In this document: positions 54,895 through 64,000 of the stretch, piece after piece
Layout of the letters: each line of letters begins with the position of its first letter
How positions within the stretch are numbered: the first letter of the stretch is position 1
Assembly: GCA_963696325.1 (NCBI GenBank)
Contig: CAVOJV010000047.1
Coordinates: 57,828 to 121,827 of the forward strand
Length of the DNA: 64,000 bases
Source of the DNA: CAVOJV01 sp963696325
GTDB taxonomy: Bacteria; Pseudomonadota; Gammaproteobacteria; Competibacterales; Competibacteraceae
Reading direction: 5' to 3'
Notes under the pieces: generated by a model
Database searches by the model: none
Seen by the model: only the letters and a program-made list of their open reading frames with translations
What the model was told of the DNA's origin: nothing
Program-made: the position numbers and the translations under genes

Positions 54895-55530
54895 ATGGAT
54901 GAATATATTACTGAAGAACAACAAGTTGAGGCGATGAAGCAGTGGTGGAAAGCCAACGGTGGCGCCATTCTGGTGGGAGTCATCATCGGTCTTGCGGTGG
55001 TGTTTGGCTGGCGGTACTGGACCGTCCATCAGGCCGGCCTGGCCGAGCAAGCCTCACTGCAGTACGCTGCTTTCAGCCAGACGGCCAAGGAAACCAATCC
55101 TGAGAAGCTGCGCCAGCAGGGAGAGGCGCTACTGGAGGGACAACCCGCTTCCTTTTACGCTGTCCTGGCGGCTTTCCAGCTTGCCAGGCTGGCGGTGGAC
55201 GAAGGTGACTACGGCGGCGCTGTGCAACACCTGGAGTGGGTAATAAGCCATGCCGATCAGAACGCGATCAAGGACATTGCGCGGTTGCGCCTGGTGCGCG
55301 TGCTGCTAGCGGAGAACCGGTCTGCGGATGCGGAAGCCCGCCTTGCGCAAGTGACAAGCGCGCATTTTAACGCCGAACTGCAAGAACTTAAGGGTGATCT
55401 CTACCTGGCCCGCAACGATTCAGTCAAAGCACGCGCCGCCTATCAAGCAGCGTTGGCGACCGGCAATGGCAGTGCTTTATTGCAGATGAAACTGGATAAT
55501 CTCCCCACACCTGTGGCGCCCCAGGAGTAA
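54895..55530 (+). CDS. yfgM: YfgM-family TPR protein, ancillary SecYEG factor
   Basis: A 211-aa single-pass membrane protein. A cytoplasmic tip (MDEYITEEQQVEAMKQWWKA) precedes a helix GGAILVGVIIGLAVVFGWRY; the periplasmic part has TPR-like helices (YAVLAAFQLARLAVDEGDYG, IARLRLVRVLLAENRSADA). YfgM acts with PpiD near the translocon in E. coli. GGAGG stands upstream, and bamB starts three bases after its stop. Confidence 0.92.
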   Translation: MDEYITEEQQVEAMKQWWKANGGAILVGVIIGLAVVFGWRYWTVHQAGLAEQASLQYAAFSQTAKETNPEKLRQQGEALLEGQPASFYAVLAAFQLARLAVDEGDYGGAVQHLEWVISHADQNAIKDIARLRLVRVLLAENRSADAEARLAQVTSAHFNAELQELKGDLYLARNDSVKARAAYQAALATGNGSALLQMKLDNLPTPVAPQE

Positions 55531-55533
55531 TTA

Positions 55534-56688
55534 ATGATGATTCGGACTATCTTGCCGCTCCTACTGATGCTACTCAGTGCCGGTTGCAGTTGGATCGGTT
55601 CCTACCTCGCCGGCACGGACAATTCGACGCCACCGGCTGAGCTGGTGGCCATCGCGCAGCCAGTCCCCATTCAAAAGCTCTGGGATGCCCAGGTGGGATC
55701 GGGGACCGGCAAAGCTTTTATAAAACTGGTGCCAGCCGTGGGCCAGGGACGGGTGTATGCGGCAGGGCATGACGGCAATGTCGTCGCCCTGGATGCGGAA
55801 ACCGGCAGAACTCTCTGGACAATGGATACCGGACTTGAACTTTCTGCGGGTGTGGGGCTGGGGGACGGCCTGGTGCTGGCGGGCACCGGCAAAGGACAGG
55901 TAGTTGCTTTGCGCCAGCAGGATGGTGGGGAGGCATGGCGCGCCCAGGTTTCCAGCGAGATCCTGGCTACTCCCCGGGCAGCCGAGGGAGTCGTAGTGGT
56001 GCGCGCCGTGGACGGTAAGTTCACCGGTTTGGATGCCCGCTCCGGGGAGCGCCTTTGGGTCTATTCTCATACCGTGCCGGTGTTGACCCTCCGAGGCACC
56101 GCAGCGCCGCTGTTGGCCCAGGGGGTTGCCGTCACCGGTCTTGATACTGGCAAGTTGTTGGTGTTATCCCTGCATGACGGTGTTCCCCGCTGGGAGAGGA
56201 CTATCGCCCCGCCAAAAGGTCGCACCGAGTTGGAGCGCTTGGTGGACATCGACTCGGAGCCCCGAGTGATGGAGGGGATTCTTTACGTGACCGCCTATCA
56301 GGGTAATATCACCGCCATCGACCTGCGCACGGGCAACACCTCATGGAGCAGGGATTTCTCCAGTTATGCCGGCCTGGACGTCGATGCCCAACAAGTCTAT
56401 ATCACCGATGCCAGCGATGCTGTTTGGGCCCTGGATCGGCGCAACGGTAGTTCCCTTTGGAAGCAAGCGGAACTGACGGGGCGTTCCCTGTCGGCGCCGG
56501 TGGTCAGCGATGCCTACGTAGTTGTCGGTGACTTCGAGGGTTATTTGCACTGGTTGGCCAAGGATGACGGCAAGCTTGTGGGCCGTGTGCGGGCCGACAG
56601 TAAAGGGATCGCGGTGGCGCCGGTGGTCCGCGGTAACACGCTGTACGTGCTGGGCAAAAGTGGTACATTGAGCGCCTTCCGAGTATAG
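55534..56688 (+). CDS. bamB: Outer-membrane assembly lipoprotein BamB
   Basis: A 384-aa lipoprotein of the BAM complex. Lipobox LLLMLLSAGCSW; then PQQ-type beta-propeller blades, for example VYAAGHDGNVVALDAETGRT, GRTLWTMDTG, GEAWRAQVSSEILATP, ITAIDLRTGNTSWSRDFSS and VWALDRRNGSSLWKQ. The length fits an eight-bladed propeller. It is the last gene of hisS-yfgM-bamB; der, often next, is absent. Confidence 0.95.
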   Translation: MMIRTILPLLLMLLSAGCSWIGSYLAGTDNSTPPAELVAIAQPVPIQKLWDAQVGSGTGKAFIKLVPAVGQGRVYAAGHDGNVVALDAETGRTLWTMDTGLELSAGVGLGDGLVLAGTGKGQVVALRQQDGGEAWRAQVSSEILATPRAAEGVVVVRAVDGKFTGLDARSGERLWVYSHTVPVLTLRGTAAPLLAQGVAVTGLDTGKLLVLSLHDGVPRWERTIAPPKGRTELERLVDIDSEPRVMEGILYVTAYQGNITAIDLRTGNTSWSRDFSSYAGLDVDAQQVYITDASDAVWALDRRNGSSLWKQAELTGRSLSAPVVSDAYVVVGDFEGYLHWLAKDDGKLVGRVRADSKGIAVAPVVRGNTLYVLGKSGTLSAFRV

Positions 56689-56703
56689 GCGGGATACCGA
56701 CCA

Positions 56704-57342
56704 TTGGTGGGCACGCTCGACCAACTTACTCCTGTTTTTGTCAGCCTGCTGGTGGTCATTGATCCGATTGGCATGGCGCCTGTCTTTTTGGCCCTGACCC
56801 GAGGTGGTAGTGCCGGCTACCGGCGCCGTATGGCGTTAAAGGGAGTTGCCCTAGCCACGGCAATTTTGCTGTTTTTCGTGTTTACCGGCGATACCTTGTT
56901 GCGTTTTCTCGGTATCAGCCTGCCAGCCTTCAAGATTACTGGCGGGGTGCTGTTGTTTTTGTTGGCCATCGATATGGTGTTTGCCCGCCAATCCGGTCTG
57001 CGCTCCACCACGGTAAGGGAACAGGAAGAGGCGCAGTACAAGGATGACATATCGGTTTTTCCGCTGGCCTTTCCCTTGCTGGCCGGTCCGGGAGCGTTGA
57101 CCACCATCCTGCTGACCACTGGCGGCGCCCGCCATGATCCGCTGCTCTTTGCCGGCATATTGGCGGTGCTGCTGGGGGTTCTGTTGATGACGCTTTTATG
57201 CCTGTTGCTGGCCCCTTGGCTGGTGAAACTGCTGGGTGAAACGGGTACCAACGTCATCGATCGCCTGCTGGGGCTGATATTGGCAGCATTGGCCATGCAG
57301 TTCATGGTGGAAGGCATCCGCAGCAGTTTCTTCGCCGCTTGA
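56704..57342 (+). CDS. MarC-family integral membrane protein
   Basis: A 212-aa protein with about six helices, such as FVSLLVVIDPIGMAPVFLAL and ITGGVLLFLLAIDMVFAR. FPLAFPLLAGPGALTTILL is the MarC family block. Despite the name, no transport or resistance role is established. The start is TTG or the frame's first hydrophobic codon, 15 bases after bamB; the stop overlaps the region just before priA. Confidence 0.88.
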   Translation: MVGTLDQLTPVFVSLLVVIDPIGMAPVFLALTRGGSAGYRRRMALKGVALATAILLFFVFTGDTLLRFLGISLPAFKITGGVLLFLLAIDMVFARQSGLRSTTVREQEEAQYKDDISVFPLAFPLLAGPGALTTILLTTGGARHDPLLFAGILAVLLGVLLMTLLCLLLAPWLVKLLGETGTNVIDRLLGLILAALAMQFMVEGIRSSFFAA

Positions 57343-57368
57343 TTGCCGCAGCGATAGCTTCGCAACGC

Positions 57369-59573
57369 ATGGCAAAGACCGTTAAGATTTTGCGTATCGC
57401 CGTCCCTTCTCCGCTGCCGCGGAGTTTTGATTACCTGGCGCCGGTAGCTTCCGATCCCGCCCTTTTGTGCCCGGGAATAAGGGTGCGGGTGCCTTTTGGC
57501 CGCACTCACCAGATAGGTATCGTGCTGGAAGTGCGTGACGACAGCCCCCTCCCCGCTGCAGCGCTGCGCCCCGTTTCGGAAGTGCTGGATGCCGCGCCGC
57601 TGTTGTCCGCCGATCTGATGGATCTGGCCGGTTGGGCGCAGCGCTATTACCATCATCCTCCCGGCGAGGTTTTTAGGGCTCTGCTGCCGGTTATGCTGCG
57701 GCAGGGTCGAGCCGCCCGGCGGGGAGAAAATCCCCTGTGGCGAAGCACCGCGAGCGGCCGTGCGGCCCTGGCCGAAGGGCGACTGGGGCGTGCTCATCGC
57801 CAGCAAGCCCTCTTGGATTACCTGGTTCGGCAGGCCGCAGGCGTGACCAGCGACTGTCTGCGGCGGGCCCTGCCGGGTGCGTCGGATAGCGTGCGCGCAC
57901 TGTTGAAAAAGGGCTGGGTGGAGGCAGTGGATGAGCTGCCGCAAGCCACCCCTCAGCTAAGCCAACCCCACCACCTTAATCCGGCGCAGGGTGACGCCAT
58001 CGAGGAGGTTTCCCAGGCATTGGATGGTTTCAATGCCTTTCTTCTCGATGGCGTCACCGGCAGCGGCAAGACCGAGGTTTACCTGCGCATCGTGGAAGCC
58101 GTGCTGGAGCAGGGGCGGCAGGCTTTGGTACTGGTGCCGGAGATCGGTCTCACGCCGCAATTGCTGGCGCGTTTCCGTGCCCGCCTGCCGGGTCCTCTGG
58201 CCGTGCTGCACTCAGGGCTGGGCGACCGCGAGCGGCTCACTGCCTGGCTGCAGGCCCGCGATGGGACGGCCGCGGTCGTGATTGGCACCCGCTCGGCGGT
58301 CTTCGCACCCCTTCAAGTTCCTGGGGTGATCATCATCGATGAAGAACACGATATGTCCTTTAAGCAGCAAGAGGGCTTCCGTTATAATGCCCGCGATCTG
58401 GCCGTCGTGCGCGCCCGGCAGCTTGGCATCCCGGTACTGCTGGGGTCGGCCACCCCGTCGCTGGAGAGCCTTCACAATGCGCAGCGCGGTCGTTACCGCT
58501 ACTTGCGCCTGCCAGAGCGGGTGGGTGGCGCTCTGGAGCCGCCCATCGAGATCCTCGATGTGCGGCTCCAGGCTATGGAGGAGGGGTTGTCCGCGCCCTT
58601 GCTTGCCCGCCTGCGTGTTCATCTGGACCGGGGCGGCCAGGTTCTGCTGTTTCTCAACCGGCGCGGTTTTGCGCCCACCCTGATCTGCCATGCCTGCGGC
58701 TGGCTCAGCCAATGCCAACGCTGCGACGCTCGCCTGACCCTCCACCTGCGCCGGCGTCGCCTCATCTGCCACCATTGCGGGGCGGAGCGCCCGGTGGACG
58801 TGGCTTGTCCGGATTGCGGAAGCCTGGATCTGCGAGCCCTGGGCCAGGGTACGGAGCGCATCGAGCAGGTCTTGAGGCGGGCGTTTCCCGACACCGGAAT
58901 TGCTCGTATCGATCACGATACCACCCGTGGCAAAGGCAGTCTGCAGGCGCTGCTCAATGATATCCATGGCGGAGAGCGACGCATCCTGATCGGCACTCAA
59001 ATGCTGGCTAAGGGCCATCACTTTCCCAACGTTACCCTGGTGGGTATTGTAGACACCGATCAAGGTTTGTTCGGAGCCGACTTTCGGGCCAGCGAGCGCA
59101 TGACGCAACTGATTCTGCAAGTGGCGGGCCGGGCCGGACGGGCCGACAAACCCGGCGTGGTCGTGATTCAGACCCATCATCCGGATCATCCTCTGCTGCA
59201 CACTCTGGTCTCCCAAGGGTATCCGGCCTTCGCCGCCGCCGCTCTGAAGGAGCGCCGGGAGGCAGAACTGCCGCCGTTTACCTGCCAAGCCCTGCTGCGG
59301 GCGGATGCAACTGAATCGGAGGCGCCACAGCTCTTTTTGCAACAGGCTTTGGCCCTGGGTGTGGAACTGGCAAAGGACGTTGAACTGCTGGGACCGGTGC
59401 CGGCTCCCATGGAGCGCCGGGCCGGCCGTTTTCGCGCGCAATTGCTGGTGCAGAGCCGGCAGCGCCAGACGCTACACGGGTTTCTGGATGCCTGGATAGA
59501 GCAGTTGTGGCAGCTCAAAGCCGCTCGGAAAGTGCGCTGGTCGCTGGATGTGGACCCGCAGGATTTACTTTGA
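57369..59573 (+). CDS. priA: Primosomal protein N' (replication restart helicase PriA)
   Basis: A 734-aa helicase. The N-terminal 3'-DNA-end binding domain starts ILRIAVPSPLPRSFDYLAP. Walker A is GVTGSGKTEVYLRIVEA, Walker B IIIDEEHDMSFKQQEG. The zinc-binding region holds four Cys pairs from CHACGWLSQCQRCD to CHHCGAERP and CPDCGS. GTQMLAKGHHFPNVTLVG and QVAGRAGRADKPG are motifs V and VI. The ATG at 57369 was chosen for the family's usual N-terminus. Confidence 0.96.
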   Translation: MAKTVKILRIAVPSPLPRSFDYLAPVASDPALLCPGIRVRVPFGRTHQIGIVLEVRDDSPLPAAALRPVSEVLDAAPLLSADLMDLAGWAQRYYHHPPGEVFRALLPVMLRQGRAARRGENPLWRSTASGRAALAEGRLGRAHRQQALLDYLVRQAAGVTSDCLRRALPGASDSVRALLKKGWVEAVDELPQATPQLSQPHHLNPAQGDAIEEVSQALDGFNAFLLDGVTGSGKTEVYLRIVEAVLEQGRQALVLVPEIGLTPQLLARFRARLPGPLAVLHSGLGDRERLTAWLQARDGTAAVVIGTRSAVFAPLQVPGVIIIDEEHDMSFKQQEGFRYNARDLAVVRARQLGIPVLLGSATPSLESLHNAQRGRYRYLRLPERVGGALEPPIEILDVRLQAMEEGLSAPLLARLRVHLDRGGQVLLFLNRRGFAPTLICHACGWLSQCQRCDARLTLHLRRRRLICHHCGAERPVDVACPDCGSLDLRALGQGTERIEQVLRRAFPDTGIARIDHDTTRGKGSLQALLNDIHGGERRILIGTQMLAKGHHFPNVTLVGIVDTDQGLFGADFRASERMTQLILQVAGRAGRADKPGVVVIQTHHPDHPLLHTLVSQGYPAFAAAALKERREAELPPFTCQALLRADATESEAPQLFLQQALALGVELAKDVELLGPVPAPMERRAGRFRAQLLVQSRQRQTLHGFLDAWIEQLWQLKAARKVRWSLDVDPQDLL

Positions 59574-59705
59574 ACGCCTCCCTATGCATCATCCCCAAGG
59601 CTAACATTAAACTTTTAAGGCTCGGGTTGATCAATGCTCTCCTTCTAGTCCCGGCACCGCGTCGGTACAATAGCACCCCGGCAATCACAACCGGCGAGGA
59701 ATCTC

Positions 59706-61466
59706 TTGAAAACCCAGTTACAGCAACTCGTGATCCAGGCTCTCCAGCAGCTACGACAGGATGGGTGCTTACCCCAGGATCTGGCACTAGCGATAACCCT
59801 GGAGCGCACCCGCGATCAAGCCCATGGGGACTTCGCCAGCAATATCGCCATGATCCTGGCGAAGGCGGCGCATCGCAAACCCCGCGAACTCGCGGAGCTT
59901 ATCGTTGCCGCCCTGCCGGCCTCGGCTTACCTCCAGCGGGTGGAAATCGCCGGCCCTGGCTTCATCAATTTTTTTCTTGCGCCCACCGCTTATCACGAAG
60001 TCATCAAGGAAATACTGGACACAGGAGAAGCCTTTGGCCGCAGTTCTCAAGGCGTCGGCCGGCGAGTGCAGGTGGAATTCGTCTCCGCCAACCCCACTGG
60101 GCCGCTGCACGTGGGACATGGCCGCGGGGCCGCCTTTGGGGCCACGGTGGCCAATCTGCTGGAGGCCATGGGGTTTCAGGTTCATCGCGAGTATTACGTC
60201 AATGACGCCGGCCGGCAAATGAATATCCTGGCTACCAGCGTGTGGTTGCGGTATTTGGAACTAGGCGGCGAGTCCATACCCTTTCCCGCCAATGCGTACA
60301 GAGGGGACTATGTACGCGATATCGCCGCCATGCTGCATGCGGAGCACGGCGATGCCTATGCCGTACCCGCTGCTCAGATGCTGGCCGGGCTGCCCCCCGA
60401 CGAACCCCTGGGCGGGGATAAGGAGAGCTATATCGACGCCCTCACCGAGCGCTGCAAAACTCTGCTTGGTGATAACCGCTATCGCTATGTGTTTGAGCTC
60501 GGCCTAAACAGCATCTTGGACGACATCCGCGATGATCTGAAGGGTTTCGGGGTGGAATACGAGGAGTGGTACTCCGAGCGCTCCCTTGCCGACAGCGGCG
60601 CGGTCAACCGAGCCATCGAACGGTTGCGCGAGGCTGGCCATATCTATGAAAAAGGTGGCGCCCTCTGGTTTCGCTCCAGCGGTTTGGGCGATGAAAAAGA
60701 CCGGGTGGTGCAGCGTGAAAATGGTCAGACAACCTATTTTGCCTCGGATATCGCTTACCACATGGAGAAATTCGAGCGCGGCTTCGACTGGGTCATCGAT
60801 GTGTGGGGCGCCGATCACCACGGTTATGTCCCCCGGGTAAAAGCCGCTCTGCAAACCATGGGGCTGGATCCTAGCAAACTGGACGTGCTGCTGGTGCAGT
60901 TTGCTATCCTCTATCGCAATGGCGTGCGCGCCCAGATGTCTACCCGCTCCGGAGAATTCGTCACCTTGCGGGATCTTCGTCAGGAAGTGGGCAACGACGC
61001 CGCCCGCTTCTTTTACGTGATGCGCAAAAGTGAGCAACATTTGGACTTTGATTTGGATCTCGCCAAGTCCCAGTCCAATGATAATCCTTTATACTATATT
61101 CAATACGCGCATGCCCGAGTCTGCAGTGTGGTGCGGCAATTGCGGGAGAAGGGACTATCTTGGGATAAGGCCCTGGGTATGGCTCAACTCAGCCTGCTGA
61201 GCGAAGTGCACGAAGAAGCCTTGCTAGTGGTATTGTCCCGTTATGCGGAAGTGCTGGAAGCTGCGGCCTTGAACCATGAGCCCCATCAACTTGCGCATTA
61301 TTTGCGCGAACTAGCGTATGGTTTCCATGCCTACTATAACGCGCATACGTTTCTGGTGGACGATGCCGCCCTGCGCGATGCCCGCCTGAACCTCGTCCTG
61401 GCCGTGCGCCAGGTACTGAATAATGGTTTGACCTTGCTGGGGGTTTCCGCCCCGGAGGCTATGTGA
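59706..61466 (+). CDS. argS: Arginyl-tRNA synthetase
   Basis: A 586-aa class I synthetase. The start is TTG with GAGGA seven bases upstream. The HIGH-like motif is in SANPTGPLHVGHGRGAAFG; VWGADHHGYVPRVKAALQ and the KMSK-equivalent QMSTRSGEFVTL follow, then YIQYAHARVCSVVRQ and the anticodon-binding helices. The preceding 130 bases carry no gene. It overlaps the SPOR gene by four bases (GTGA). Confidence 0.96.
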   Translation: MKTQLQQLVIQALQQLRQDGCLPQDLALAITLERTRDQAHGDFASNIAMILAKAAHRKPRELAELIVAALPASAYLQRVEIAGPGFINFFLAPTAYHEVIKEILDTGEAFGRSSQGVGRRVQVEFVSANPTGPLHVGHGRGAAFGATVANLLEAMGFQVHREYYVNDAGRQMNILATSVWLRYLELGGESIPFPANAYRGDYVRDIAAMLHAEHGDAYAVPAAQMLAGLPPDEPLGGDKESYIDALTERCKTLLGDNRYRYVFELGLNSILDDIRDDLKGFGVEYEEWYSERSLADSGAVNRAIERLREAGHIYEKGGALWFRSSGLGDEKDRVVQRENGQTTYFASDIAYHMEKFERGFDWVIDVWGADHHGYVPRVKAALQTMGLDPSKLDVLLVQFAILYRNGVRAQMSTRSGEFVTLRDLRQEVGNDAARFFYVMRKSEQHLDFDLDLAKSQSNDNPLYYIQYAHARVCSVVRQLREKGLSWDKALGMAQLSLLSEVHEEALLVVLSRYAEVLEAAALNHEPHQLAHYLRELAYGFHAYYNAHTFLVDDAALRDARLNLVLAVRQVLNNGLTLLGVSAPEAM

Positions 61467-62248
61467 GCGTCAGAAACGACTATAAACCTGATTCAACGTG
61501 GAAGAATCGCCGCCAGGTCCGCCGCCATGGCCTGCTGGTAATCACCCTGGTATTGATAGGCCTCTTTGGTAGTGTGCTGGCCTATATAAGCAAAAACAAG
61601 CCAGGAGTCATCGCCACCCCCGAGTCCCGCCCGACGGCGAGCCGAGAGGTCCACCCGGAGCGACATCAGGCACCGCCTGATGCGCCGGTGGGTGTCGCTC
61701 CCAAGCCAAAATACGATTTTTATAAGCTGCTGCCGGAGCGGCAGGTGGTGATAAACAAGGATGAGATCACCGCGCGGACGCTTAAACAGGATATGCATCT
61801 GCCGGTGGACCTGTTTAATAGTAAAGCCACTCCGCCGGTTACCTCCAGCACCGCGCCTGCCAATAGCAACAAGCCAGCTTCAGCAACGCCGTCGGCGGCT
61901 ACCGCACCAAAACCCAGCCCTGCAAGCTCGTTGCCGGCGACTACAGGCGCAAAGCCTTCCCAACCGACTTCTGCAACATCAATTACCGGCAGCATCGCCC
62001 CGCCGGCCAAGACCAGCGGCTATATGATTCAGGCGGGCACCTTCCGCAACCAGGCGGAAGCTGATCGGCGCAAGGCGTCCCTTGCCTTAATGGGGATCAC
62101 AGCCCGCATCGAACCGAGTACGGCGGCGGATGGGAGTACTTTGCACCGGGTCCGCATCGGACCACTCAGAGACTATGACCAAGTGCAGGAGTTGCTGCAG
62201 CGCCTTCAGGAAAATAATATCCAATCGATTCCGCTCAAAACAAATTGA
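61463..62248 (+). CDS. SPOR-domain protein (FtsN-like)
   Basis: A 261-aa bitopic protein. A basic head (NRRQVRRHG) precedes a membrane helix LLVITLVLIGLFGSVLAYIS. KYDFYKLLPERQVVINKDEI is the pattern next to the membrane in FtsN-type proteins. A Pro/Ser/Ala/Thr linker leads to a SPOR domain (GYMIQAGTFRNQAEADRRKA, HRVRIGPLRDYDQVQELLQR) that binds denuded glycan at the septum. GTG start overlapping argS, the normal argS-ftsN arrangement. Confidence 0.92.
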   Translation: MSVRNDYKPDSTWKNRRQVRRHGLLVITLVLIGLFGSVLAYISKNKPGVIATPESRPTASREVHPERHQAPPDAPVGVAPKPKYDFYKLLPERQVVINKDEITARTLKQDMHLPVDLFNSKATPPVTSSTAPANSNKPASATPSAATAPKPSPASSLPATTGAKPSQPTSATSITGSIAPPAKTSGYMIQAGTFRNQAEADRRKASLALMGITARIEPSTAADGSTLHRVRIGPLRDYDQVQELLQRLQENNIQSIPLKTN

Positions 62249-62370
62249 AGCGCGCGGCTTTGCTGAGAATAGTTGCTTGCCGGCGCCTGGCTTGACGCAA
62301 GCTTAGGGTCAGCGTCGATGCTTTGCGGTAATATGGGTAATATCAGCCAAAAAATTAAAGGATTATAGCC

Positions 62371-63773
62371 ATGGCGCTTTCCGGTAAAGTCAAAGAGTAT
62401 TTGGACAGGCAGGGGCTAGCTTACGGGCTGATAGCGCGGGCGGCAGAAGGAACGCTACCACAGATTGCCGAAGTAGCCGGAATTATGCCACGGCGGTTGC
62501 TGCGGGTAGTCCTGTTGAGGGATGTTGAAGCCGTTGTGATGGCAATCCTGCCTAGCGACCGCATTCTTGATTTCTCCCTGCTGTGCCAAATCCTGGGACG
62601 CGATCTGGAACCGCTCTATGGAGATGAAATCGTCCCTTTCTTCACCGACTGTGAACTTGGAACACGCCCGCCCCTGCCCGAGTTGTTCGGTATGCAAGCG
62701 CTGGTGGATGAAAGTCTTCTTGACCCCAATGAACTCTACTTCGATAGCGGCAGCTGCGCTGCCCTGGTCAGAATGACCAGCAAGGATTTTCAAGTCTTAA
62801 TGGGAAATGCTCGTTGGGGGCGCTTCTCGCATGGCATCGAGGTTTTGCAACTGCTGCATGGGCAGGCTACGCTTTCGGAACACATCAGCGATGCCGCCGA
62901 TCGCTATACCCCTAAGCGCCTAAAAAAAGGCATTGAGGCTATCAAGGAGTTACCGGCCCTCCCAGCTACCGCTCAACATATCCTGGCGTTACGTGACAAC
63001 CCCGCTGGCCGGGTGGAGGCGCTTAACCAGATTGTGGAGCGTGATCCTAGCCTTGGCCGCCCAGGTTATCCACTGGGCCCTCTCGCCGTTTTACAGCCAG
63101 CCGGACCCGGGCAGGATCTATTCCGTGCCGTACGCCATAGACCACGTGCTCGGTTTCGATACCACCATGAACCTGGTGCTAGGGGCCGCCATGGGCAGCA
63201 CCTTCCGGATTTCCCTGGAAGGTCCATTGGGCCTGACTGCCTTATGGCGGCACAGCATCTACTGTGCTGTCCTGGCCAGTGAACTGGCGAACGTCCTGCC
63301 TGAAGACGTGTCTCCGCGGCCGGAAATGGCCTATCTCGGGGGACTGCTGCACAATGTCGGTTATTTGCTATTGGGCTATTTGTTTCCGGCCCAGTTTTTC
63401 CTGCTCAATCGGTTTATGATGGCCAACGCGCATCTGCCGCTCCAACTGGTAGAGCGATATGTGTTGGGTATCGAGCATCCCTTTATCGGCGCCTGGCTGA
63501 TGCAGGCCGGCAGTACCCGAGGAGATTACGGCGGCGGTACGCTGGCATCATCAGGAGGATTATTCGCAGCCCTACGCCGAATATGCCGATCTGGTGCTTG
63601 TAGCCAACCGGTTGCTGCATCGCCTAGGGATCGGTGACGAAGACACCGACCATCTGCCCACGACCATCCTGTCTTCCCTCAGTATCGATGAAGAGCAAGC
63701 GTTAATCGCCCTAGAACGCGTTTTCCAGCGTCGGGCAGAGCTGGATGCGCTGTGTCGGATATTACCCACCTGA
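62371..63773 (+). pseudogene. YbaK-like domain fused to an HDOD domain, two frameshifts
   Basis: The N-terminal half (62371-62810) resembles a YbaK/aminoacyl-tRNA deacylase fold (VVLLRDVEAVVMAILPSDRI, FFTDCELGTRPPLPELFG, LYFDSGSCAALVRMTSKDF). The HDOD half starts KGIEAIKELPALPATAQHIL. Near 63055 the frame shifts; SLAAQVIHWALSPFYSQPD and RHSIYCAVLASELAN, GLLHNVGYLLLGYLF continue in the next frame. Near 63510 it shifts again to WHHQEDYSQPYAEYADLVLV and ends at 63773. HDOD proteins act in signalling; no catalytic HD pair is expected. Two indels suggest decay or sequencing error. Confidence 0.82.
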
Positions 63774-63877
63774 CACTATAATTGGTCGCTCGGCGGGCCA
63801 ACACTGTGAGCGAGTGGTTCTCACCCAGTGGTGTTTTTCCTCGCCTTGCCAAGCAAAGCTGTAACTGGAGAGGTTGC

Positions 63878-64000
63878 ATGTCAGAACAACCTAACGGCGG
63901 TAGCCTGTCATGGTCAAAAAATAGTCATAGGCATCTCTGCGTTGAACGCTGCAAGCGTCATGAAATTTTAGTTAAAGTCAAGGAGATGGCAGATCAGGGC
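63878..64000 (+). CDS. Unknown protein, 5' part only
   Basis: An open frame of 41 codons runs off the right edge: MSEQPNGGSLSWSKNSHRHL, then CVERCKRHEILVKVKEMADQ. GGAGAGG lies about six bases before the ATG, which supports a real gene. A Cys-x3-Cys with basic neighbours is present. Too little is visible for a family. Confidence 0.55.
   Translation, partial: MSEQPNGGSLSWSKNSHRHLCVERCKRHEILVKVKEMADQG

Noticed and set aside
56817..57944. 375-codon minus-strand open frame over marC and priA
   Set aside because: Both plus-strand genes are complete and recognisable; the antisense frame shows no domain pattern.

Overview
The window is a GC-rich stretch of a gammaproteobacterial chromosome. Evidence: the blocks ndk-rlmN-pilW-rodZ-hisS-yfgM-bamB and priA-argS-SPOR, plus queG, ttcA, tsaE and a gammaproteobacterial-style fused purL (about 1295 aa). 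The exact genus cannot be read from the sequence. Competibacter-like or Chromatiales-like organisms are a guess only.

Region 1 (1-15663) is an accessory locus, almost entirely on the minus strand: a composite type III CRISPR-Cas locus. In transcription order it holds cas6, an NE0113-family CARF protein, cas10/csm1, csm2, csm3, csm4, csm5 (type III-A), a CARF protein with a HEPN-like motif, cmr1, a hicBA toxin-antitoxin pair and cmr2 (type III-B), which runs off the left edge. A phd/PIN toxin-antitoxin pair sits inside on the opposite strand. A 1719-bp IS66-type element with an 8-bp target duplication has split the second CARF gene. Many genes here carry apparent one-base indels (cmr2, csm5, csm3, csm1, the NE0113 gene, the transposase). 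No CRISPR array, cas1 or cas2 is visible, so crRNAs and adaptation genes must lie elsewhere if the system works at all. Csm1 keeps GGDD but its HD motif reads QD.

Region 2 (15800-38700) is mixed chromosomal content: ydcF, queG, nnrD-tsaE-amidase, purL, a small multidrug transporter with an in-frame stop, msrP, a large mechanosensitive channel, a P-type ATPase with both a frameshift and an internal deletion, iorAB, a MEKHLA protein, a short-chain dehydrogenase, ttcA, and an unusual fusion of a degenerate EAL domain to an RBBP9/YdeN-type hydrolase.

Region 3 (38930-43841) is a sulfate uptake operon with two periplasmic binding-protein paralogues followed by cysT-cysW-cysA. A terminator lies between the two binding-protein genes.

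Region 4 (43970-49900) is signalling: a cytidylate-kinase-like protein, an Hpt protein, a CYTH protein, an L,D-transpeptidase-like protein, and a response regulator / REC-PP2C / STAS set resembling HptB-HsbR-HsbA partner switching. A CNNM/CorC transporter follows, with a remnant of an EamA transporter.

Region 5 (50074-64000) is housekeeping: ndk, rlmN, pilW, rodZ, hisS, yfgM, bamB, marC, priA, argS, a SPOR protein, a frameshifted YbaK-HDOD fusion, and the start of an unknown gene cut by the right edge. No gap between genes exceeds about 300 bases. No rRNA or tRNA gene was recognised.
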